This document shows, piece after piece, positions 1 to 7,830 of a stretch of 50,352 nt of DNA (position 1 is its first letter; each line of letters opens with the position of its first letter). The notes beneath the pieces were generated by a model, which saw nothing but the letters and a program-made list of their open reading frames with translations, was not told the DNA's origin and made no database searches. The position numbers were made by a program, and so were the translations under genes. Source of the stretch: Flavobacteriaceae bacterium UBA1682 (GTDB taxonomy: Bacteria; Bacteroidota; Bacteroidia; Flavobacteriales; Flavobacteriaceae); the NCBI GenBank assembly GCA_002320285.1, contig DCKE01000017.1:1-50352 (forward strand), in the 5' to 3' direction.

Positions 1-63
1 GCGAATTCGCGTATATGCAAATGGGCATATATGCTTTAAAGGCTGACACGCGGATGGGCGAAT
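1..63. other. Dyad-rich segment at left edge, possible 3' structure of the YbaK-like gene
   Basis: The first 63 bases hold nested inverted repeats. TATATGC at 12-18 pairs with GCATATA at 25-31 around a 6-base loop, and ATTCGC at 5-10 can pair with GCGAAT at 58-63. The segment lies just past the stop codon of the leftward gene that ends at 68, so it may be a transcript end structure. There is no long T-run typical of a terminator, and the segment is cut by the window edge. The identity is therefore open. Confidence 0.3.
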
Positions 64-67
64 AAAC

Positions 68-535
68 TTAAAAGGTACTTACATCAATCCATTGTATGTA
101 GGCAGTCATTTGTTCCATTTCGTCTATGGTCATTTTAATCACAGACCGCGAGTTTCCACAAGCAGGATATACCACCGTATTCTGCTTTAAGGAAACATCC
201 AAATACACTGGAATACCCTTATTAATACCAAAAGGACAAACCCCTCCTACCGGATGCCCGATGACGGTTTCAACCTCTTCAAAACCCAACATTTTAGACT
301 TAAAACCAAAAAGTGCTTTAAATTTTTTATTATCGATTTTATGAAGACCTCCTACTACTATCAACAGAGCTCCATTATCCGGATGTTTTAATGAAATGCT
401 CTTAGCAATCTGAGATTCACTAACATCTAAAGCTTTTGCTGCTAATGCAACTGTAGCACTAGATACATCTAAAACTTGTATTTCACTGTCTTTTCCCCAT
501 TTCTTTAAATGGTCCCTAGCACTTTCTAATCCCAT
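68..535 (-). CDS. YbaK/EbsC-family aminoacyl-tRNA editing-domain protein
   Basis: A 155-residue cytosolic protein that forms a single YbaK/prolyl-tRNA-synthetase-associated editing domain. Family members hydrolyse mischarged tRNAs, for example Cys-tRNA(Pro) or Ala-tRNA(Pro). The recognisable signature is the GHPVGGVCPFGI stretch near residue 103, which lines the substrate pocket in this family, preceded by a conserved lysine in the ISLK segment. The reading frame stays open for ten more codons upstream to a TTG at 565. I chose the ATG at 535 because the family starts close to this point and the upstream residues are not conserved-looking. The gene stands alone between the window edge and a GNAT gene on the same strand. 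Which mischarged tRNA it edits cannot be told from sequence. Confidence 0.8.
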   Translation of the reverse strand: MGLESARDHLKKWGKDSEIQVLDVSSATVALAAKALDVSESQIAKSISLKHPDNGALLIVVGGLHKIDNKKFKALFGFKSKMLGFEEVETVIGHPVGGVCPFGINKGIPVYLDVSLKQNTVVYPACGNSRSVIKMTIDEMEQMTAYIQWIDVSTF

Positions 536-619
536 GATAATACGATTACTATAAAACCTTCTCAATATAATAAAGATTTTCTATATAAATAAAAAATCAA
601 CTGTATTCACGCTTTTTAT

Positions 620-1525
620 TTAAGCCTGAGTTACCGAATTTGAAGCATGCTCATCCCAGATCAACGAATGTATTTTCCAGCCTGCAGTAGTTTTGACCAA
701 CTGAAAAGATTTTGTTCCCGATCCCGTATATAATTTCCCGCCCCATAATCCGTTTTTGCGATATGACGAAAATCGATGGGCGATACTATCCCTAATTTGA
801 GTATACTGCCCAACCTCAACTTCTGAAAAATCCGTTAAAGTACCATCGGTTAACAATTTGATTCGAGGAGCTAAAAAGTCCGCAATACTGAGATCATTGA
901 GTATACCACTATCCATTTTTGCAATGGTCGCCTCTGGGGTAAAGAACTCCTGAAACGGTTTCCAGTCAGCGGTTTTATTTTTTAAAAAGTCATAATACGC
1001 CTGTATCATCACATCGATTTCAGTTTGCTCCTTATTAGTACTATACAGCATCAACTCCTCATGCTCTACGACTATATTTTGTATGTAAAGCAATCCCAAA
1101 CGCTCCAACAAACGCTGTGAATTGACATTCGTTGTCATAGTCGTGGCTAATATGGTGGTGTAGTCTGGACTTTCACAGAGTTTTTTAAGTACGCAATTTG
1201 CCGCCTCAAAGGCAAAACCCTGTTTTCCAAATTCCGATAAAAAGGCAAATCCAATATCTGGAAAAGGCAAGTACGTTCGCTGAATCAAACTGACCACACC
1301 AAGCGGCACTTGATTAAGCCTGTCAAATGCTACCCAAAAAAATGATTCAGAACTACCGTCTATGTTTTCAATATACTTAATAGCACCCTGTTCATCGGTT
1401 ATTTTTCGATCCCCAATAAATTCAATCCAACCCGGAGAATTTAGTAAACGCAATATAAATGGAGCATCGGAAACATGCATAGGTCTCAGAATCAATCGTT
1501 CTGAATTATAGGTTTGCTTGATCAT
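620..1525 (-). CDS. GNAT N-acetyltransferase fused to a C-terminal NTF2/SnoaL-like domain
   Basis: A 301-residue two-domain protein. Residues 1 to about 165 match the RimJ/RimL type of GNAT acetyltransferase: it opens with SERLILRPM, has a GVVSL beta-4 strand, and carries the acetyl-CoA loop GKQGFAFEA near residue 100 followed by the NVNSQRLLERLG segment. Residues about 170 to 301 look like a cone-shaped NTF2/SnoaL-like domain (MIQAYYDFLKNKTADW early, VKTTAGWKIHSLIWDE at the end), a fold that often binds or turns over small molecules. The linkage in one chain is unusual. The substrate is unknown. The ATG at 1525 fits the domain start. A perfect AT-rich inverted repeat lies 26 bases upstream of the start and may be a control site. 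Confidence 0.78.
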   Translation of the reverse strand: MIKQTYNSERLILRPMHVSDAPFILRLLNSPGWIEFIGDRKITDEQGAIKYIENIDGSSESFFWVAFDRLNQVPLGVVSLIQRTYLPFPDIGFAFLSEFGKQGFAFEAANCVLKKLCESPDYTTILATTMTTNVNSQRLLERLGLLYIQNIVVEHEELMLYSTNKEQTEIDVMIQAYYDFLKNKTADWKPFQEFFTPEATIAKMDSGILNDLSIADFLAPRIKLLTDGTLTDFSEVEVGQYTQIRDSIAHRFSSYRKNGLWGGKLYTGSGTKSFQLVKTTAGWKIHSLIWDEHASNSVTQA

Positions 1526-1550
1526 AATTTCTTGTTTACAAAAAAAACAC

Positions 1551-1583
1551 CGATAAAAATTTTATCTCGTAAAATTTTTATCG
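1551..1583. promoter_or_regulatory. Perfect 14-bp inverted repeat upstream of the GNAT-NTF2 gene
   Basis: CGATAAAAATTTTA at 1551-1564 is exactly complementary to 1570-1583 around a TCTCG loop. It sits 26 bases upstream of the start of the GNAT-NTF2 fusion, in the gap between divergent genes. The symmetry suits either an operator for a dimeric repressor or a 5'-leader hairpin. A terminator is less likely because no gene ends nearby. Confidence 0.45.
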
Positions 1584-1817
1584 TATATTTCTTATATCAA
1601 AGATACTGGTATTGAAAATAATTTAATGCCAACTAACGGTAAAAATAAACCAATTATAAGTGTTTTTTAAGCAAAGCTCAAAAAAAACCTCTGTAGACTA
1701 AATATATAAGGTTTCTAAGACCTTTGAACCTAATATTAATGTCGTTGGTCAAAATAATATTAAACTTTTACAATCATTTGCGTTACTTTGTCATTATTAA
1801 TCTCAAAATAAATTGAA

Positions 1818-2411
1818 ATGAAAAAAATTGCCGTTTTACTTTTTTTAGGCTTGGGTCTACTATCAATGCCCGCTTTTGCTCAATCCCCGCTACCTATTCA
1901 CATCGGTATCAAAGGAGGAGCTAACTTCACCGATTTATCCCTATCCGAAATGAATCTAAACTCTAAATATTCAGCTGGATATTTCGGAGGTGCTATGGTT
2001 CGTTTAGATTTAGGCAAAGCCTATCTACAAGGAGAGGTTTTATATTCTGAGAAAAAATCTAAAATTGAAAATTCCGAAGGTGGTTCGTCCAACGTAACAT
2101 GGAAAAGTATTGATGTACCGGTATTAGTAGGTTATAAAGTACTTGATCTTTCTCTAATTAATGTTCGCGTTTTTGGAGGAGGTGTATATTCTTATGTATT
2201 TGATGACAATTCTTCTGTTTTTAAAAATATTCAAAATTCCACAAAAAGTAGCTTTGACAAGTCGCAAGTGGGATTCCAAGTTGGAGCGGGAATCGATGTA
2301 ATCGGTTTAAATGTTGACTTGCGTTATGAAGGCGGTTTAAGCAAGTTAAGCAAAGACTTTGACAAAAAAACCAGCTCTTTTAACCTTAGTGTAGGTTATT
2401 TCTTTTTGTAA
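1818..2411 (+). CDS. Small outer-membrane beta-barrel protein (PorT/porin-like family)
   Basis: A 197-residue secreted protein. It has a signal peptide (charged MKK, then a leucine-rich core ending at AFAQ, residue 22) followed by alternating beta strands: GIKGGANFTDL, YFGGAMVRLDLG, AYLQGEVLYSEK, a GFQVGAGIDVIGLNVDLRYE pair and a final NLSVGYFFL strand ending in an aromatic residue pair and leucine. This is the usual pattern for eight-stranded outer-membrane barrels in Bacteroidota. It ends at a strong terminator and precedes a two-component system on the same strand. Role is unknown; structural, adhesive or ligand-binding functions are all possible in this family. Confidence 0.8.
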   Translation: MKKIAVLLFLGLGLLSMPAFAQSPLPIHIGIKGGANFTDLSLSEMNLNSKYSAGYFGGAMVRLDLGKAYLQGEVLYSEKKSKIENSEGGSSNVTWKSIDVPVLVGYKVLDLSLINVRVFGGGVYSYVFDDNSSVFKNIQNSTKSSFDKSQVGFQVGAGIDVIGLNVDLRYEGGLSKLSKDFDKKTSSFNLSVGYFFL

Positions 2412-2434
2412 TTAACCCATTCCTAACTAATCGT

Positions 2435-2470
2435 AAAAAAGGCAAAGAGAAATATCTCTTTGCCTTTTTT
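2435..2470 (+). terminator. Rho-independent terminator after the small barrel gene
   Basis: A perfect 16-bp stem (2435-2450 with 2455-2470) closes on a 4-base loop and has GGCAAAGAGA as its GC-containing core. The 3' arm ends in six T residues. It lies 24 bases past the stop codon at 2411 and separates that gene from the histidine kinase downstream. Confidence 0.93.
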
Positions 2471-2501
2471 ATAAGCTCTTTTTACTGATTCCCCTTAATT
2501 G

Positions 2502-3551
2502 ATGAAATTAAATATACTATACCGCCGCTGGGTTTTTATCGTACTGTTCTGGGCTTTATTTGGATTTGCCATCTGGGTACAATTAATTAAAACATTCGAT
2601 GTCGCTGCTGCTAGTTTCCTACTACTGTCACTACTTTTCGTCTGTTTTATCATTGCTCACGGATTAAGTGATATCCTTTTACCCAGAGCGCTACAAGCGA
2701 ACAAAATGAAAACGTTTCTAATTCAATGCTTTTTCAACGTGCTTTTATTGGCCTTTTTAATCGGATTTATAGAAACTATTTTCACCCAATTATACGCCGA
2801 CGAAATCTTTCGTGCCAAAGAAATCAAGGGCAATGTTTTTAAAGCTATCTGGACCCGTTCATACAGTTCGATTCCGTCCGCAGCCTTAATCATCGGTACC
2901 GCATGCGGGTTGCGCTTTTATATTGAGCATCATACCATCGAACAAAATCACGCCAATCTACAGCGTATTCATTTGGAAGCTCAAATCAAATTATTACAGG
3001 ATCAAATCAATCCGCATCTGATGTTTAATGTACTCAATCATATTCACATTTTAATGCAACGCGATGTTGCACTGGCCTCAGATCTGTTGATTCAATTTTC
3101 CGATATACTGCGTTACCAACTTTACGACTGTAATCGCGAATTTGTCGATTTGGAGCGCGAAATTAAATATCTAAAGGATTTAGTCGCCATCGAACAAGTA
3201 CGCTGGGGCGATGAACTCGACGTGCAATGCCAATGGGATATACAAAATCCCAAACAACACATCACCCCACTATTATTAGTACCCCTGATTGAAAATGCTT
3301 TTAAACACGTGGCTCGAATGCCCAATGAAAAAGGATACATTCACCTGAGCTGTAAACAACAAGAAAAAACGTTGGAATTGCGTATTGAAAACTCCTATTC
3401 CCCTGCCTATAAAACTCCCTCACACAGTCAAGGACTGGGATTAACCAATGTACGCAAGAGATTGAGCATCCAATACCCTGATCGGCATCAACTCAATATC
3501 AAAAAAACAGATCACCGTTTCAGCCTTCTTTTACAGTTACAATTAAATTAA
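2502..3551 (+). CDS. LytS-type sensor histidine kinase
   Basis: A 349-residue membrane histidine kinase of the His_kinase/LytS family. Four hydrophobic helices fill residues 1 to about 150, with no recognisable periplasmic sensor domain. A short coiled region then leads to the phosphoacceptor motif QINPHLMFNVLNH near residue 170, where family consensus has a phenylalanine in place of the leucine. The GHKL ATPase follows, with the N-box PLIENAFKH near residue 268 and the GLGLTNVRKRL glycine box near 315. The frame is open from a TTG one codon earlier; the ATG at 2502 is preferred. The LytTR response regulator begins 16 bases after the stop, so the pair is almost certainly one signalling unit. 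The stimulus is not evident. Confidence 0.93.
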   Translation: MKLNILYRRWVFIVLFWALFGFAIWVQLIKTFDVAAASFLLLSLLFVCFIIAHGLSDILLPRALQANKMKTFLIQCFFNVLLLAFLIGFIETIFTQLYADEIFRAKEIKGNVFKAIWTRSYSSIPSAALIIGTACGLRFYIEHHTIEQNHANLQRIHLEAQIKLLQDQINPHLMFNVLNHIHILMQRDVALASDLLIQFSDILRYQLYDCNREFVDLEREIKYLKDLVAIEQVRWGDELDVQCQWDIQNPKQHITPLLLVPLIENAFKHVARMPNEKGYIHLSCKQQEKTLELRIENSYSPAYKTPSHSQGLGLTNVRKRLSIQYPDRHQLNIKKTDHRFSLLLQLQLN

Positions 3552-3567
3552 TACCCTTAATTCATTT

Positions 3568-4290
3568 ATGGAATTTCAATTAAATTGCCTGATTATCGAT
3601 GATGAACCCCTCGCTAGATTAGGGCTTGCTGACTTTGCAGATAAAATAGATTTTATAACTGTAGTCGGCAATTGTTCAACTGCGTTGGAAGCCACAACTT
3701 TTCTACAGAACGGATCCGTAGATTTGATTTTTCTAGATATCAACTTACCCTATTTATCGGGATTGGATTTTTTAAGATCATTGGAAAAACCTCCATTAGT
3801 GATTTTGACCACGGCTTATTCCGAATATGCCCTAGAGGGCTATCAATTGCAAGTCGTCGATTATTTATTAAAACCAATCTCTTTTCAAAGGTACTATCAG
3901 GCCGTACTCAAAGCCAAGCAACTGCATGAAACGGCGGTTGGAACAACGTTAAACAATGTTGTAGACCCTTTTTTATACATACGTCAAGGCGACGGCTTTC
4001 AAAAAATTTCCTGGCTAGAACTCCGCTATATCGAAGGGATGCAAAACTATGTCAAGTTGCATTTTAAAGATCAAGTACTCGTTATTCATCAAACCGTACT
4101 AACCTTAATGGACAAATTGCCGAAAGAGCATTTTTTTAGAATACACAAATCCTATGTCGTCAATATTTCCCATATCGAATCCATCAACGGCAACAGATTG
4201 TTTGTCAGCGGACAACAACTACCGATATCGAGAACATACAGAGAAACTCTATTACAGGATGTGGTTTATAAAAAATTGCTAAGTAAATAA
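3568..4290 (+). CDS. LytTR-family response regulator
   Basis: A 240-residue cytosolic transcription regulator. The receiver domain occupies residues 1 to about 120: acidic pair DDE at 11-13, phosphoacceptor Asp57 in FLDINLP, the ILTTAYS switch strand and the conserved lysine in LLKPIS. A LytTR DNA-binding domain fills about 135-235, with the typical ending HKSYVVNISHIESI and LPISRTYRE. It is co-transcribed with the kinase just upstream. LytTR proteins bind paired direct repeats; possible half-sites occur upstream of the nearby barrel gene at 4369-5274. The transcript ends at the hairpin that begins ten bases past the stop. Confidence 0.95.
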   Translation: MEFQLNCLIIDDEPLARLGLADFADKIDFITVVGNCSTALEATTFLQNGSVDLIFLDINLPYLSGLDFLRSLEKPPLVILTTAYSEYALEGYQLQVVDYLLKPISFQRYYQAVLKAKQLHETAVGTTLNNVVDPFLYIRQGDGFQKISWLELRYIEGMQNYVKLHFKDQVLVIHQTVLTLMDKLPKEHFFRIHKSYVVNISHIESINGNRLFVSGQQLPISRTYRETLLQDVVYKKLLSK

Positions 4291-4300
4291 GCTGTAAAGA

Positions 4301-4337
4301 AGTAGCTCCTCAACCCAAAATGGACTGAGGAGCTACT
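4301..4337. terminator. Bidirectional terminator between convergent genes
   Basis: The 12-bp perfect stem AGTAGCTCCTCA (4301-4312) and its complement (4326-4337) lie between the rightward response regulator and the leftward barrel gene. Flanking runs are short and mixed, so termination is plausible in both directions but not textbook. Confidence 0.75.
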
Positions 4338-4368
4338 CTTAGTATAAAAATTTTAATAAAAAACAGTA

Positions 4369-5274
4369 TTAAAACTTCCACTTTAAAGCGGCAGCGCCAT
4401 ATAAGGTCGTCGAGAATCGATCGTCAGCATGGTCTTTAATCTTAAATATATCCTTTAGTTTTCTTGAATTGGCACTAAAAGATCTGGCGAGACTAGTTCC
4501 TGCGGTCAATTCAACGATCCAATGTTCTCCGAGTTTGAACTGTGGACGAAATCCAGCCGTTACTTGCTGATGCCCCAATAACATGGATTCTCCATCGACT
4601 TTAATTTCTGCCGTCATCCCATGCAATTCAACTACGGCTTTTAAATCGACGTTTTCCGAAACGCGATAACCCAATTCTAGTCCCTCTGGAAAAGTAATTT
4701 TGAAATGCAAAGCTCCCTGAGACTCCCAGTTAAAATAGATACCCGGCAAAACCATCGGCACCCCAAAATTATTAGTCAGTACTGGTCCGACCCCTAAAGC
4801 CAGATTGGGATTGAAGTGTTTGATAAATATCACACCTCCTTGTCCCAGTATATCGTCGCTAGTAATTTGCTGCATATCGGTATACACACCCACTGATGCC
4901 ATCACCAACATCGACCAACTAGTTCCCAACGGTCGAAGGTGTTTTAACCCAATTTGAGCATTCCACATCTCTTCGGGAAACAAGGCCTTTTCATAATTTT
5001 TATTCTGCATTTTTGCATAACTACTCTGTAGAAATACCGACCATATTTTTGGCTTGTTTTCAGCATTGATTACCCATGACAATGGAATCTCTAAACCGAA
5101 ATCCACGCGTTTAAAATCGCTTTTGGAATCGGTCTTAACGCTATCGATACCGCGAATGTAATTGGAAAGCGGTACATAATCTACCTTAAATTGACCCGAT
5201 ACCCCAGTTTGCCCATAGCCGTTTACAGTATACATCAAAGCACCTAACAGCACATAAAAAATGGAAATTCTCAT
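4369..5274 (-). CDS. Outer-membrane beta-barrel protein, DUF6268-like
   Basis: A 301-residue exported protein. A signal peptide (MRISIFYVLLGALMYTVNGYGQ) is followed by strand after strand of alternating hydrophobic residues and ends in LKWKF, with the terminal phenylalanine typical of outer-membrane barrels. Early SDFKRVDFGLEIPLSW, the LGVGPVLTNNFGVPMVLPGI stretch near residue 160 and the late TLYGAAALKWKF strand resemble proteins filed as DUF6268 in Bacteroidota; this assignment is from memory. It faces the LytS/LytR pair across a shared terminator, and possible LytTR half-sites lie upstream of its start, so it may be a target of that system. Function is unknown. Confidence 0.7.
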   Translation of the reverse strand: MRISIFYVLLGALMYTVNGYGQTGVSGQFKVDYVPLSNYIRGIDSVKTDSKSDFKRVDFGLEIPLSWVINAENKPKIWSVFLQSSYAKMQNKNYEKALFPEEMWNAQIGLKHLRPLGTSWSMLVMASVGVYTDMQQITSDDILGQGGVIFIKHFNPNLALGVGPVLTNNFGVPMVLPGIYFNWESQGALHFKITFPEGLELGYRVSENVDLKAVVELHGMTAEIKVDGESMLLGHQQVTAGFRPQFKLGEHWIVELTAGTSLARSFSANSRKLKDIFKIKDHADDRFSTTLYGAAALKWKF

Positions 5275-5306
5275 ATTAAATTGTTTTTTTATGCAAAGAA
5301 CGCCCG

Positions 5307-5356
5307 ACCGTTAATCACAATGAAAATCTTTTGACCAATGACGTCAGAACGTTGAC
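5307..5356. promoter_or_regulatory. Possible paired LytTR-type half-sites
   Basis: ACCGTTAAT at 5307-5315 fits the published LytTR half-site pattern (W-M-M-GTT-N-R-K) fully, and AACGTTGAC at 5348-5356 fits it at eight of nine places. Their start-to-start distance is 41 bases, about four helix turns rather than the usual two. They precede the leftward barrel gene starting at 5274. The match is short and could be chance. Confidence 0.28.
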
Positions 5357-5566
5357 CACCTACTTTTGTCAATCGAATTTCTTGTCATTACTACTTCAAG
5401 ACATAAATACCTTTTGTTTAAAAAACATATAAAAACAACTATAAAAACACATAAATAACACCAAAACAAATTTTAACATGCTAAAATTTTAATTTTTAAC
5501 ATTTTTTATTTGTTTTCTGTTTTGCTGTTTTTTTCTTTAGCACTTATTAACTTAAATTTAAATATT

Positions 5567-6031
5567 ATGAAAAATATATTTTTTCTTCTATGCATGATTC
5601 TCGGACTGTCGAGTTGTGAGAAAGAGGCAAACGTCGAGTATGAGGCAAAAAATCCTGACAAAATATTTTTTAGTGGCAATCGGACTACCTTAAAACATGA
5701 TGCTCACAGTGGCTTTTATTGTGAAGGCGCACCCTACGATTGTCATGCTGAGGTCGTGATTGAAATGACTTTTGATCAATTGACTGCTGTTGATGAATTT
5801 GTCAGATATGTCGTTTCTGACAATCCTAAGGAAGCACTTGCGGTCATTAAAGCAAACCCGGCTGATTTTACAAATCTTTTCGACCGAAAAATCATCCAAA
5901 AAATTAAGCGTTCGGAGGTTTATTTAGAAATTAAACCAACGGCCAAAAAAGATCAAGAAATCGTTGCTTTTTATGACATGCGATCTAAAGAAATGTTACT
6001 GGCATATCCGCTAAACATCGTTGAAAAATAA
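5567..6031 (+). CDS. Small putative lipoprotein of unknown function
   Basis: A 154-residue lipoprotein. The N-terminus MKNIFFLLCMILGLSSCEKE is a clear type II signal with lipobox LSSC, placing Cys17 as the lipidated residue. The mature part is mixed alpha/beta, with a closely spaced cysteine pair (FYCEGAPYDCHAE) that could form a disulphide. No domain is recognised. The frame runs further upstream from 5510, but that would spoil the signal peptide, so the ATG at 5567 was chosen. It is first of three consecutive envelope genes, followed after 59 bases by a beta-propeller-like lipoprotein. Confidence 0.7.
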   Translation: MKNIFFLLCMILGLSSCEKEANVEYEAKNPDKIFFSGNRTTLKHDAHSGFYCEGAPYDCHAEVVIEMTFDQLTAVDEFVRYVVSDNPKEALAVIKANPADFTNLFDRKIIQKIKRSEVYLEIKPTAKKDQEIVAFYDMRSKEMLLAYPLNIVEK

Positions 6032-6090
6032 TGTACTGTGGCATTAGGTCGTTATACCTTTCTAATGACACAATTTCAAACTACTTTATT

Positions 6091-7263
6091 ATGCAAAACA
6101 AAACACTGTTTTTGATTATTTGTTTGGGTTTGATTTACTTAGCTGTCTCCTGTAAAAACGAAACCTATCAGTTTACAAAAAACACTAGAACAACCATTAA
6201 TCTGAATCAAGCTTATGGGAAATATCACTATTTTACTGATAATCAAAAGGAATATATTAGTTTTTTATCAACAACCAAGAAACTAATAGCCGTATATGAT
6301 TTAGACGGAATAAAAAAGATGGATGTTTCTTTGCAAGCGTTTTATAATCAGGATCGTCATTTAAATAATTATTATGTAAAATCACTTGACACCATCATTC
6401 TTTTGTCTACCACCACCAATAATTTGCACTTGATGAATTCTTTAGGTGAAATCTGGAAAACCATAAAACTCGATAAACTTATCTCCAATACTACTGATGA
6501 ATACACCTACGCCCTATCTCGCATTTTTCACCAACAACAGTGGAGCAACGATAACTATTTTTTATTTGCTTATTACACCATGAGCAATTTACAAAGCCCG
6601 AGCAGCTATGCTGATGAGTACGATTGGTGGGTCGATTTCTACACCACTTTTAATCAGTCCTTTCAATTGTTTCGGCTTGGCGATTTGTTCACGGAAAATC
6701 CTACTGCAACTTTCTTCGCTCCCTTTCCAAAGTTTAAAGAATTACAAAGAACCCTAAGTGTCTCAGCTTATGCCTATGTCAATAATTTAGTGATTTTATT
6801 CACTTACGACTCCAATCACGTCGAAGTCTATGACCCCAGTACTCTTGAATGTATACACAAATTTGATTTACATTCTAGGTATACTGAACTAGGCGGTAAG
6901 GGTCTGAAAATCGAACGCAATATGAAAATGAACGAACAGGAATATACCAACCAAGAGCTGTTTTATGGTGGTCACATACGTTGCTTTCTCTTTGATGAGG
7001 TTAATCAATTGTATTGTGTCTTTATATCACACCGCCAAGATGGAGAACGCTATCCCGAACGAAAATTCGAAAATGCACAACACTCCTTGTTGCTATACGA
7101 TAAAAACTTTAAATTCCTCGATGAAATCTTATTAGTTGGTAAATACGCATACACGGGTTCATTTGTTACTTCAAAGGGAATTATGATACGAAATTTAGAA
7201 GACGGACACTTCAATAGGACAGTAAAATTCGATTATTTCAACTTAGAAAAAATAATTAACTAA
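6091..7263 (+). CDS. Putative lipoprotein, beta-propeller-like
   Basis: A 390-residue exported protein. The signal FLIICLGLIYLAVSC ends in a lipobox with Cys18 as the lipid anchor. The body has repeated short strand patterns such as KLIAVYDLDG, NNLHLMNSLGEIWKTI, NHVEVYDPSTLECIHKFDL and HSLLLYDKNFKFLDEI, which look like blades of a six-bladed beta-propeller related to NHL/DUF5128-type proteins of Bacteroidota. An upstream ATG at 6031 overlaps the stop of the preceding gene, but only the ATG at 6091 places the signal peptide correctly. It is the middle gene of a three-gene envelope group. The ligand is unknown. Confidence 0.65.
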   Translation: MQNKTLFLIICLGLIYLAVSCKNETYQFTKNTRTTINLNQAYGKYHYFTDNQKEYISFLSTTKKLIAVYDLDGIKKMDVSLQAFYNQDRHLNNYYVKSLDTIILLSTTTNNLHLMNSLGEIWKTIKLDKLISNTTDEYTYALSRIFHQQQWSNDNYFLFAYYTMSNLQSPSSYADEYDWWVDFYTTFNQSFQLFRLGDLFTENPTATFFAPFPKFKELQRTLSVSAYAYVNNLVILFTYDSNHVEVYDPSTLECIHKFDLHSRYTELGGKGLKIERNMKMNEQEYTNQELFYGGHIRCFLFDEVNQLYCVFISHRQDGERYPERKFENAQHSLLLYDKNFKFLDEILLVGKYAYTGSFVTSKGIMIRNLEDGHFNRTVKFDYFNLEKIIN

Positions 7264-7282
7264 CCAAAACTAAACCTTAGTT

Positions 7283-7771
7283 ATGAAAACGCTATCCAAA
7301 CTTATCCGTTTATACAAGCCTAAAAGATTGGTGCTTTTTATGGTGTTTTTTCTTTTCTCCTGCCAAAAGCAATTTGACACACAAAGCCGCATCCTATCCA
7401 TTATCAAAGACAGTCTTAAAATTGAAAAAGAATACTCCAGTATAATAGTATTGGGACCTGGTGGCTGCTTGAATTGTGATAAAAACTTATACTCCTTGAT
7501 ATTAAATAATCTCGATAACGAAGAAGTACTCTTTGTGGTATCTGCAACGGGAAGTGCTTTTGATGTTGAAGAATTAGAGTCTAAAGAAAGTCCGAATTTG
7601 GTGTTTGACTATAAAAATTATTTTGATAAAACCAATTTGTTTCTCATGGCCTCTGGTGCAATCTTTTTTAAAGGGAATCCTCCTGTTTTAGATACGATTA
7701 TACAAATGAGTTCGAGAGATATAAGTAATCGAATTGGCTATATATCAGATCGCATCAACAATACGAATTAA
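7283..7771 (+). CDS. Putative lipoprotein with a Cys-x-x-Cys, thioredoxin-like motif
   Basis: A 162-residue protein. After a basic N-terminus, a hydrophobic run VLFMVFFLFSC ends in a lipobox-like cysteine near residue 27. The strand SIIVLGPGGCLNCDKNL around residues 54-70 places a CLNC pair after a beta strand and before a helix, as in thioredoxin folds, and LFVVSATG could be the next strand. The cis-proline loop expected of active thioredoxins was not found with confidence, so the redox role is only suggested. It lies 19 bases after the propeller-like gene and ends at a terminator, which closes the group. Confidence 0.6.
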   Translation: MKTLSKLIRLYKPKRLVLFMVFFLFSCQKQFDTQSRILSIIKDSLKIEKEYSSIIVLGPGGCLNCDKNLYSLILNNLDNEEVLFVVSATGSAFDVEELESKESPNLVFDYKNYFDKTNLFLMASGAIFFKGNPPVLDTIIQMSSRDISNRIGYISDRINNTN

Positions 7772-7777
7772 AACGAT

Positions 7778-7800
7778 AAAACCCTCTAAAAGAGGGTTTT
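7778..7800. terminator. Terminator between the envelope triad and icmF
   Basis: A perfect 10-bp stem, AAAACCCTCT (7778-7787) with its complement (7791-7800), and a 3-base loop. It ends in a T-run and has an A-run on the other side, so it can serve both the rightward triad and the leftward icmF gene. Confidence 0.88.
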
Positions 7801-7830
7801 ATTTAAAATATACTGTTGTTATAAAGCAAA

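Noticed and set aside
1..63. Integron attC site or mobile-element end
   Set aside because: The inverted repeats are short and lack the conserved core triplets of attC; no integrase or cassette is nearby, and the window edge cuts the context.
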